This document shows, one piece after another, positions 1-5,545 of a stretch of DNA of 7,935 nt. The position numbers were made by a program, and so were the translations under genes. The stretch is from positions 1 through 7,935 of the forward strand of contig JBOFIT010000162.1 in NCBI GenBank assembly GCA_051650305.1, read 5' to 3'. Numbering within the stretch: the stretch's first letter is position 1; every line of letters starts with the position of its first letter. The stretch comes from JBOFDK01 sp051650305 (GTDB lineage Bacteria; Bacillota; Clostridia; Lachnospirales; Cellulosilyticaceae). The notes under the pieces are model-generated. The model ran no database searches. It saw nothing but the letters and a program-made list of their open reading frames with translations, and was not told the DNA's origin.

Positions 1-1091
1 AACTTCTTGTAGAGATGGATGGTTTCGGTGTGAATGAAGGTGTAATCGTCGTAGCAGCTACAAACCGTGCAGATGTACTAGACCCAGCACTTCTTCGTCC
101 AGGTCGTTTCGACAGACAGGTAGTAGTAGGTCGTCCAGATGTTAAAGGACGTGAAGCAATCCTTAAAGTACATGCTAAAGGAAAGCCACTTAATGAAGAT
201 ATCGATCTTAAAGTAATCGCACGTACAACACCAGGGTTTACAGGGGCAGACCTTGCAAACCTTATGAACGAAGCAGCACTTCTTACAGCACGTGACAACA
301 AGCGTGCCATCGATATGCATGAAGTACAGCGTGCACTTATCAAGATTACTGTAGGTACAGAGAAGAAGAGTCATGTGGTTACAGAAAAAGAAAAGCGTAT
401 TACAGCTTATCACGAAGTAGGGCATGCACTTATCCATGAATTACTTCCAAATCTTGACCCAGTACACAGTGTATCTATTATCCCTACAGGTTTTGCAGGT
501 GGTTATACAATGCCACTTCCAAAAGAAGATAAACTTTACATGACAAAATCAAGAATGTTAGACGAAATCGTGAGCCTTCTTGGTGGTCGTGCAGCAGAAG
601 AAATCATCTTTGGGGATATTACAACGGGGGCATCAAACGATATCGAGCGTGCGACACATATTGCACGTGATATGGTCACAAAGTACGGTATGAGTGAGCT
701 TGGACCAATCAAGTTTGGTGATGAGCAAGAAGAAGTGTTCTTAGGACGTGACTTCAACCATACACGTAACTACAGTGAAGATGTAGCTACAGCTATCGAC
801 AAACATATCAAAGCAATCATCGAAAATGCATATACAAGATCAAAAGAGCTTCTTAATGAGCATAGAGATATTCTAGACAGTGCTTCTAAGGTTCTTCTTG
901 AAAGAGAGAAGATTACTGGCAAGCAGTTTAGACAGATTATGAATGATGAGCCTGTGGATTTAGATGAAGAAGAAGAAAGTATCTTCCAAGCAGTAGCAGC
1001 CGATATGAAACAAGACGCAGCAGAAGTTTTTGAAGAAGCGGAAGAAGCAGTAGATGCTTCAGAAGTAGAAGAAGAAACCACTGAAGAATAA
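1..1091 (+). CDS. ftsH: ATP-dependent zinc metalloprotease FtsH, C-terminal part (5' truncated)
   Basis: Membrane-anchored AAA+ protease that unfolds and degrades misfolded membrane proteins and short-lived regulators. The reading frame is open from the window edge (LLVEMDGFG begins at base 3), so the transmembrane segments and the Walker A and B motifs lie upstream. Visible here are the second region of homology with the arginine finger (LDPALLRPGRFDR, about bases 78-116), the AAA lid, and the M41 peptidase domain with zinc motif HEVGH at 411-425. The third zinc ligand is probably the Asp in GASNDIERAT, codon 639-641. The family almost always has HEAGH, so Val for Ala is a small departure that keeps HExxH. 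The C-terminus is a Glu-rich acidic tail of about 45 residues, common in clostridial FtsH and probably disordered. Arginine is mostly CGT and leucine mostly CTT, suggesting high expression. A terminator follows directly. Identification is secure. Confidence 0.97.
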   Translation, partial: LLVEMDGFGVNEGVIVVAATNRADVLDPALLRPGRFDRQVVVGRPDVKGREAILKVHAKGKPLNEDIDLKVIARTTPGFTGADLANLMNEAALLTARDNKRAIDMHEVQRALIKITVGTEKKSHVVTEKEKRITAYHEVGHALIHELLPNLDPVHSVSIIPTGFAGGYTMPLPKEDKLYMTKSRMLDEIVSLLGGRAAEEIIFGDITTGASNDIERATHIARDMVTKYGMSELGPIKFGDEQEEVFLGRDFNHTRNYSEDVATAIDKHIKAIIENAYTRSKELLNEHRDILDSASKVLLEREKITGKQFRQIMNDEPVDLDEEEESIFQAVAADMKQDAAEVFEEAEEAVDASEVEEETTEE

Positions 1092-1094
1092 AAC

Positions 1095-1140
1095 AAAGAG
1101 GGGACACACGACTCAGCAGAGGTTGTGTGTCTCTTTTTGT
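1095..1140 (+). terminator. Intrinsic terminator after ftsH
   Basis: A hairpin begins a few bases after the ftsH stop. GACACACGAC (1103-1112) pairs with GTTGTGTGTC (1122-1131), giving ten pairs including one G-T, with a nine-base loop containing CAGCAG. The stem extends outward through GAGGG against the T-rich side, and a TTTTT run lies at 1134-1138. It separates ftsH from the next operon. Confidence 0.9.
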
Positions 1141-1147
1141 CTAGTTA

Positions 1148-1156
1148 TGATATAAT
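1148..1156 (+). promoter_or_regulatory. Extended -10 promoter for the thioesterase-birA-coaX-dus operon
   Basis: TGATATAAT matches the extended -10 form TGnTATAAT exactly, with TATAAT at 1151-1156. The -35 region at the right distance (about 1127-1134) is poor and lies inside the ftsH terminator stem, so the promoter probably depends on the extended -10. The predicted start is near 1163, giving a leader of about 33 bases. Prediction from sequence only. Confidence 0.72.
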
Positions 1157-1195
1157 GAGACCTATAGAAGGGTTTTAGAAAGAGGAGGATGATAG

Positions 1196-1573
1196 ATGAT
1201 GAAACAAGTACTTGAAGTAGGATTAACCTATACATCACAAGCAGAAGTAACGAAAGATAAGTTGGCATCACACTTAGGGAGTGGTATGCTAGATGTGTTT
1301 GCCACACCAGCTATGATTGCACTGATGGAAAATGCAGCGATGCACGCAGTTATGCCTGCTATAGAGGAAGGCAATGATACAGTGGGTATTGAGATAAATG
1401 CCTCTCATTTAGCAGCTACTAAGCCAGGTAAGAAGGTAAAGGCTACGGCGACACTTGTAGAGATCCAAAAGCGTATCTTAACTTTTGAAATTGTAGCTGA
1501 AGATGAAGACAAGGTCATCGGAAAGGCAATGCATAAAAGAGCAATCATTAATGTAGAGAAATTTATGGGGTGA
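1196..1573 (+). CDS. FlK-like hotdog-fold acyl-CoA thioesterase family protein
   Basis: A 125-residue single-domain protein resembling the thioesterase family typified by fluoroacetyl-CoA thioesterase FlK, which is common in Firmicutes as a housekeeping 'thioesterase family protein'. Expected reaction: hydrolysis of an acyl-CoA or related thioester in the cytoplasm; the substrate cannot be told from sequence. The family signature is present: FATPAMIALMENA (residues 35-47) with Thr37 and Glu45 matching the FlK catalytic Thr and Glu, SHLAATKPG (70-78) with His71 matching the catalytic His, and HKRAIIN (113-119) with the conserved Arg115. The start is ATG 1196, seven bases after AGGAGG at 1183-1188; ATG 1199 is a possible alternative. 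First gene of the operon, overlapping the biotin ligase. The family is well supported. Fluoroacetate specificity is not implied. Confidence 0.88.
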   Translation: MMKQVLEVGLTYTSQAEVTKDKLASHLGSGMLDVFATPAMIALMENAAMHAVMPAIEEGNDTVGIEINASHLAATKPGKKVKATATLVEIQKRILTFEIVAEDEDKVIGKAMHKRAIINVEKFMG

Positions 1574-2331
1574 TGCATGTGATTGGAATAAAGAGAAGGT
1601 ATTATGAAGAAGTAGATTCGACTAATACAAAAGCAAAAGAATGGGCAAAGCAAGGGGCCAAAGATGGCAGTGTCGTTATAGCAGACAAGCAATGGGCAGG
1701 CAAAGGTCGCGGTGGAAAATGCTGGGCTTCACCAGCAGGTGTAGGCATATGGATGAGTATTATCTTAAGACCGACTATTAAGCCTCAAGCGATTGCCCCT
1801 CTTACGCTTATAGCAGGACTTGCCATGAGTGAGAGCATCGAAGAAGAAACAGGTTTAGAGGTAGGTATCAAATGGCCAAATGACCTGGTTGTTCACAATA
1901 AAAAAATTTGTGGTATACTTTGTGAGATGCATGCCACCCAAGAACGCGTCGAGTATGCTATTGTAGGGGTTGGTGTCAACGTTAACACAGAGCATTTCCC
2001 AGAAGAATTGCCGTATGCATCATCACTGTATTTGGAAAAGGGTAAGAAATATAATCGAGAGCATATGATCAATCGATTCTGTGAAATATTTGAAGGTTAT
2101 TATATGGATTATATAAAAACAGAAGCATTTGATGCTTTGGTGTCTAAATATGAGGACAAGTGTATAACGTTAAACAAAAAGGTAAAAATAATAGATAATC
2201 AACAAACATACGAAGCCTACGCTAAAGGGATAAGTTCAGAAGGACACCTGATTATTCAGCCGGAAACAGGAGAAGATCGGCAGATATTTGCTGGTGAAGT
2301 TTCTGTTAGAGGTTTGTATGGTTATGTATAG
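1573..2331 (+). CDS. birA: Biotin--[acetyl-CoA-carboxylase] ligase, monofunctional (no DNA-binding domain)
   Basis: Transfers biotin through biotinyl-5'-AMP to a lysine of biotin carboxylase carrier proteins in the cytoplasm. About 252 residues: catalytic domain plus the small C-terminal domain (GEVSVRGLYGYV at the end). It lacks the N-terminal winged helix of E. coli and B. subtilis BirA, so it should not be a repressor. Motifs: VDSTNTKAKEWA (14-25), the biotin loop as GKGRGGKCW (43-51) where many homologues have GRGRRGRxW, KWPNDL (100-105), KKICGILCE (110-118) holding the presumed catalytic Lys, and VGVGVNVN. The Arg equivalent to E. coli Arg118 is kept (Arg46). Start choice: the ATG at 1573 overlaps the previous stop as TGATG. 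GTG at 1570 and GTG at 1579 are also possible, the latter better spaced from GGGG at 1567-1570. Translation is probably coupled to the thioesterase. Confidence 0.92.
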   Translation: MHVIGIKRRYYEEVDSTNTKAKEWAKQGAKDGSVVIADKQWAGKGRGGKCWASPAGVGIWMSIILRPTIKPQAIAPLTLIAGLAMSESIEEETGLEVGIKWPNDLVVHNKKICGILCEMHATQERVEYAIVGVGVNVNTEHFPEELPYASSLYLEKGKKYNREHMINRFCEIFEGYYMDYIKTEAFDALVSKYEDKCITLNKKVKIIDNQQTYEAYAKGISSEGHLIIQPETGEDRQIFAGEVSVRGLYGYV

Positions 2332-2348
2332 AAGAGGAAGGAAATAAG

Positions 2349-2792
2349 ATGAAAAAGCAAATTGTCGTATGTGCATCGCCACACCAACATAAATATTTTT
2401 TTGAACCAAGTTTTAATGATATGCCACTGGCTATTAGAGAAGAGATAACAGAAGCAGTGGCAGCCATTGCAGAAAAAGTAAATGCTGTCATTACTTTAGG
2501 CTTTAATGAGAATGGTCATATGTTCATTGAACAGACAGAGGACGAAAACGTATTTGTAGATGACATTGGAGCAGAATTAGAAATTAAGAAGTTCCAAAAA
2601 GAAAAAGAGGAATTACTTAAGTCCATGCGTCTATGGTATATGATTTACCGTACGGAGCAGGGACAGCTTGTAAAAGAAGTGGTACTTTATCAAAGTAAAG
2701 GCTATGATAAAGCGCGTATCTTACAGACCATAGAAGAAGAGAAGGGTGTAGAAGCTAAGGCTTTTGTAGCGATGCTTTTAGAAGATGAGTAA
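2349..2792 (+). CDS. Conserved small protein of unknown function (DUF6145-like)
   Basis: A 147-residue soluble protein with no signal peptide or membrane segment. I believe it resembles the clostridial family DUF6145, from the N-terminal pattern (VVCAS, then KYFFEPSF), the central AVITLGFNENG (46-56) followed by VFVDDIGAEL (68-77), and the charged helix KKFQKEKEELLKSMRLWY (80-97). This is from memory and has not been searched. The last 40 residues form a charged helical region ending in an acidic tail. No catalytic motif is visible. The start is ATG with AGAGGAAGGAA upstream. It sits 17 bases after the biotin ligase and 18 bases before coaX, so it is co-transcribed with both. Real gene; function unknown. 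Confidence 0.85.
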   Translation: MKKQIVVCASPHQHKYFFEPSFNDMPLAIREEITEAVAAIAEKVNAVITLGFNENGHMFIEQTEDENVFVDDIGAELEIKKFQKEKEELLKSMRLWYMIYRTEQGQLVKEVVLYQSKGYDKARILQTIEEEKGVEAKAFVAMLLEDE

Positions 2793-2810
2793 AATATAGG
2801 GGGCGTACAA

Positions 2811-3581
2811 ATGATTCTAGCAATAGATGTAGGAAATACCCATATCGTACTGGGGGTAATGGAAAAGCAAAAACTAGTAGCGAGTTTTAGGCTTACCACT
2901 CAAACACCACGTACTTCAGATGAGTATGGTATTACAATGACCAGTATGCTAAGTCAAAGAGGGATTGAGACTCAGGGGATTCAAGCGGTTATTATAGCAT
3001 CCGTTGTACCGGATATCATGTATTCTTTGACCAATAGTATCAAGCGATACTTTAATTTAAGGCCACTTATTGTAGGACCAGGTTTAAAGACGGGATTAGC
3101 TATACGTACAGATAACCCAAAAGAGGTAGGCGCAGGTCGCATTGCTAACTGTGTAGCGGCTTATGACAGGGTGAAGGGGCCATGTATGGCTATTGACTTT
3201 GGCACAGCTACTACCTATGACGTTGTGAATGATAAAGGCGAACTCATAGCAGCCATTACTTCACCAGGAATTCGTATTTGTGCAGATGCTTTGTGGAATA
3301 GAGCGGCGCAACTCCCACAGATTGAAATCCGCAAGACAAAAAACATCTTAGACGCTAAAAATACAATCACTAGTATGCAGACAGGTCTTGTCTATGGCTA
3401 TATAGGACAAGTAGAATATATCGTTAAAGAAGTAAAGAAAGCATTAGAAGCCCCAGATATGCAAGTCATTGCGACGGGGGGACTATGCAAGGTAATCCAA
3501 GAAGGTACTGATGTGATTAATCAGTACGATGCCTTTTTAACCTTAAAAGGCTTGAGTAAAATATATGAAAAAAATAGATAG
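2811..3581 (+). CDS. coaX: Type III pantothenate kinase (CoaX), with altered active-site motifs
   Basis: CoaX phosphorylates pantothenate, the first step of CoA synthesis. Known type III enzymes have high ATP Km, resist CoA feedback and need a monovalent cation. The 256-residue length is normal. Family motifs: AIDVGNTHIVLGV (4-16, first phosphate motif with Asp6), EVGAGRIANCVAA (105-117), AIDFGTATTYDVV (127-139), SPGIRICADALWNRAAQLP (151-169) and VIATGGL (219-225). Two departures stand out. The motif that is normally GADR reads GAGR, so the aspartate reported as catalytic base (Asp105 in the Thermotoga maritima enzyme) is Gly109 here (codon GGT, 3135-3137). The Gly-Gly before the PG motif is Ala147-Ala148. 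The protein may be impaired, compensated, or changed in function. RBS-like GGGGG lies at 2799-2803 before ATG. Co-transcribed with its neighbours. Confidence 0.93.
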   Translation: MILAIDVGNTHIVLGVMEKQKLVASFRLTTQTPRTSDEYGITMTSMLSQRGIETQGIQAVIIASVVPDIMYSLTNSIKRYFNLRPLIVGPGLKTGLAIRTDNPKEVGAGRIANCVAAYDRVKGPCMAIDFGTATTYDVVNDKGELIAAITSPGIRICADALWNRAAQLPQIEIRKTKNILDAKNTITSMQTGLVYGYIGQVEYIVKEVKKALEAPDMQVIATGGLCKVIQEGTDVINQYDAFLTLKGLSKIYEKNR

Positions 3582-3595
3582 GATGATAGAAGTTG
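3580..3595 (+). promoter_or_regulatory. Ribosome binding site and TTG start of dus
   Basis: AGGA at 3580-3583 overlaps the coaX stop (TAG 3579-3581) and lies nine bases before TTG 3593-3595. No ATG fits the expected N-terminus MKFSTVTTPNNIFLAPMAG, so TTG is the likely start. The overlap with the stop suggests translational coupling to coaX. Confidence 0.65.
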
Positions 3596-4564
3596 AAATT
3601 TAGCACTGTAACAACACCGAACAATATCTTTTTAGCACCTATGGCAGGCGTTACAGATTTGCCTTTTAGACTCATATGTAAGAGCTTTGGTTGTGGAATG
3701 GTTTACACAGAGATGGTAAGTGCCAAAGGCCTTATGTATGAAAATGAAAATACAAACCTTTTACTACAAGTAAGAGAAGAGGAGCATCCAATCGGTGCCC
3801 AGCTTTTCGGAAGTGATCCGAAGATTGTCAGCAGTATGGCACAGCAAGTAGCCAAAAGCCAAGTGGATTTTATCGATATTAATATGGGATGTCCTGCGCC
3901 TAAAATCACTAAAAATGGTGAAGGTTCAGCACTTATGAAAAACCCAGAATTAATAGGAGAGATTGTGTATGCTACCGCACGTGCAATCGATAAACCCCTC
4001 ACTGTAAAAATCCGAAAGGGATTTGATGATGAGTCCGTGAATGCGGTAGAAGTAGCGAAAATTATCGAGCAAGCGGGAGCAAGTATGCTCACCATTCATG
4101 GCCGCACGAGAGAGCAATTTTATAGTGGTGTAGCAGACTGGGACATTATTAAAAAAGTAAAGGAAAGTATATCCATTCCACTGGTAGGAAATGGAGACAT
4201 TCGTAGTCCAGAAGATGCTAAGCGTATGATGGATATGACTGGCTGTGATGCCGTGATGATAGGGCGAGCTGCACAAGGGAATCCATGGATTTTCAGCCGT
4301 ACACTGCATTATCTAGAAACGGGCGAACTCTTACCAGAGCCAACTTTAGAAGAGCGTATACCAATCATCTTAAAGCACGCTGATATGTTAGTAGACTACA
4401 AAGGTGCATTTACAGGTATTCGTGAGATGCGTTCACACTTGATGGGCTATGTAAAGGGCGTACATGGTGCCACAGATTTCAGAAGACAGCTTACAAGTGT
4501 AACCACAGTAGATGATATTAAGTATTTATTGGAATCATGGGTGAAGCAAATAGAAAATAAATAG
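3593..4564 (+). CDS. dusB: tRNA-dihydrouridine synthase, DusB-like
   Basis: FMN-dependent enzyme that uses NADPH to reduce specific uridines in the tRNA D-loop. The 323-residue length is typical. The FMN-binding TIM barrel shows FLAPMAGVTDLPFR (13-26), GAQLFGSDP (68-76), DINMGCPAPKITKNGEGSAL (95-114) with catalytic Cys100, VKIRKGF (137-143) with FMN-contacting Lys139, TIHGRTREQFYSG (166-178) with His168, GNGDI (198-202) and MIGRAAQGNPWIF (221-233) with the phosphate-binding Gly-Arg. The shorter C-terminal part is the helical tRNA-binding domain. All key residues are present. It starts at TTG 11 bases after coaX. Dus in this position (often annotated nifR3 or dusB) next to greA and lysS is familiar in Clostridia. 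The target uridine is not shown by sequence, so the B subtype is a family-level call. Confidence 0.94.
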   Translation: MKFSTVTTPNNIFLAPMAGVTDLPFRLICKSFGCGMVYTEMVSAKGLMYENENTNLLLQVREEEHPIGAQLFGSDPKIVSSMAQQVAKSQVDFIDINMGCPAPKITKNGEGSALMKNPELIGEIVYATARAIDKPLTVKIRKGFDDESVNAVEVAKIIEQAGASMLTIHGRTREQFYSGVADWDIIKKVKESISIPLVGNGDIRSPEDAKRMMDMTGCDAVMIGRAAQGNPWIFSRTLHYLETGELLPEPTLEERIPIILKHADMLVDYKGAFTGIREMRSHLMGYVKGVHGATDFRRQLTSVTTVDDIKYLLESWVKQIENK

Positions 4565-4621
4565 GCATACTGCTTATCCAATCCACATACATATGATTAA
4601 AAGTATTGGAGGGGGCTACGA

Positions 4622-5425
4622 ATGAGTTGTTTTGCATGTATATATTTTAGTGAAACCAATATACTATTATCTAAAGTAGACTTTGTATACAAAACATTTA
4701 TGGGTGTAGATGCATATGAAGTTTATGTACCAACGCCTAGAAATGAAATGACAGATCGGGCATGGGAAAAACTAGAGTACCAATTACAAGGCAGAGACAT
4801 AGAATATGTTGTGATGCGGGGGAAGGAAAACCCTTTTGAGACGATACAGCTTATCACAGGTGAAGAACTTAGGCGTTCTTTAGGTGGTGAGTTGTTGCAC
4901 TACATTTATAAATACAAGCTGATAGATAAACCACAGATGTATGCAAATGTAGGGATTATCGCAGGGCGCATTGATGAAAGCTTAGAGGTAGCCATGAGCT
5001 TGGTGGATGAGGTCACAAGTCTCACGTTCTTTATGAATGATCCTATTGTTTATAAAGAAGTGATCAGTGAGATTTATAGTAATTATAGACTAAAAGCTAA
5101 GGCAAAAGTGCCTTGTAGTACCAATCTAAGAGAGATGGATGTGATCTTTGATTTAGTGGGCAACTATAACTATGCTAAGTGGTGTAAGCCAACGGCTATC
5201 TATATCGACTTTAAAGATTACATCGGACGCAAGGCAATGACATTTAAAGGGGTGCCCCCTATCATATGGAATGATTTTGATATAATATGTGAAAGGCAAC
5301 GCTGCGAGATGAGGATGCTTCAAGCATCTCTCTATGCGCAAGGGATTTTCAAAAGCAGTTTTAAAAAGACATTTAAAAGAATGAATATCAGTATAGACAC
5401 CGTGTATAACACGCGTATAAGTTGA
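4622..5425 (+). CDS. Conserved-looking protein of unknown function between dus and greA
   Basis: A 267-residue soluble protein that I do not recognise by name. No signal peptide or membrane helix is visible. An N-terminal part (1-70) with CFAC (Cys3, Cys6) and EVYVPTP leads to a central region (about 105-185): YANVGIIAGRIDES, LVDEVTSLTFFM, then STNLREMDVIFDLVGN. This alternation of hydrophobic strands and helices looks Rossmann-like, with a possible substitute for a nucleotide loop in GIIAGR, but that is inference. The C-terminus is basic (SSFKKTFKRMN, 245-255). The start is ATG six bases after the strong site GGAGGGGG (4608-4615). The gene follows dus by 57 bases with no terminator, so it is probably the last gene of the operon. 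Its stop codon lies inside the -35 box of the greA promoter. Real coding is supported by the RBS, length and codon use. Function unknown. Confidence 0.85.
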   Translation: MSCFACIYFSETNILLSKVDFVYKTFMGVDAYEVYVPTPRNEMTDRAWEKLEYQLQGRDIEYVVMRGKENPFETIQLITGEELRRSLGGELLHYIYKYKLIDKPQMYANVGIIAGRIDESLEVAMSLVDEVTSLTFFMNDPIVYKEVISEIYSNYRLKAKAKVPCSTNLREMDVIFDLVGNYNYAKWCKPTAIYIDFKDYIGRKAMTFKGVPPIIWNDFDIICERQRCEMRMLQASLYAQGIFKSSFKKTFKRMNISIDTVYNTRIS

Positions 5426-5450
5426 CATCTAGGCTGTAGTGGGTTATAAT
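5422..5450 (+). promoter_or_regulatory. Consensus sigma-A promoter (P1) for greA-lysS
   Basis: TTGACA at 5422-5427, 17 bases, then TATAAT at 5445-5450: a perfect match to the housekeeping consensus in both boxes and spacing. The TGA stop of the upstream gene (5423-5425) lies inside the -35 box. The predicted start is near 5457, giving an untranslated leader of about 89 bases before greA. Confidence 0.88.
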
Positions 5451-5461
5451 TTTGAAATTAT
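5446..5461 (+). repeat. Palindrome over the -10 and start region of greA P1
   Basis: ATAATTT (5446-5452) and AAATTAT (5455-5461) are perfect inverted arms with a two-base spacer. The dyad overlaps most of the -10 box and the predicted start site, where a repressor would block transcription. AT-rich palindromes arise by chance, so an operator role is only possible. Confidence 0.4.
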
Positions 5462-5494
5462 GAAAACTACATATAATAGAGGGCAAAAGCGCTT

Positions 5495-5503
5495 TGTTAT
5501 AAT
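5495..5503 (+). promoter_or_regulatory. Possible second greA promoter with extended -10
   Basis: TGTTATAAT matches TGnTATAAT, with TATAAT at 5498-5503. The -35 region is weak. It lies directly after the 10-base palindrome AAAGCGCTTT (5486-5495). Initiation near 5510 would give a leader of about 36 bases. A further TATAAT at 5472-5477 lacks both a TG extension and a good -35. Confidence 0.45.
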
Positions 5504-5545
5504 AGAGGTGGCTAGACTTCGCATAAGAAAGGGAGTATAAGAAAA

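Noticed and set aside
78..1096. Long open frames on the minus strand opposite ftsH
   Set aside because: They lie antisense to a clearly conserved protease, have low-complexity Ser- or Cys-rich translations and no ribosome binding site.
1092..1195. T-box, riboswitch or small RNA between ftsH and the thioesterase gene
   Set aside because: The gap is only 104 bases and is accounted for by the terminator, the extended -10 and the RBS. The leader is too short for a riboswitch.
1900..1909. A7-T3 run in the biotin ligase as a programmed frameshift site
   Set aside because: The zero frame continues through conserved KKICGIL and no stimulatory structure or alternative product is apparent.
3703..4309. 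Minus-strand open frames opposite dus
   Set aside because: They are shadows of a conserved enzyme with all motifs intact on the + strand, and have no family resemblance.
4565..4621. Promoter or hairpin in the dus to unknown-gene gap
   Set aside because: Only a six-base TCCAAT/ATTGGA pairing with a long loop is present, and no -35/-10 pair. It is probably just an operon spacer.
5278..5286. TGATATAAT inside the unknown gene, like the operon promoter
   Set aside because: No usable -35 is seen and it would give a leader of over 250 bases for greA. The consensus promoter downstream explains greA better. Not excluded as a minor start.
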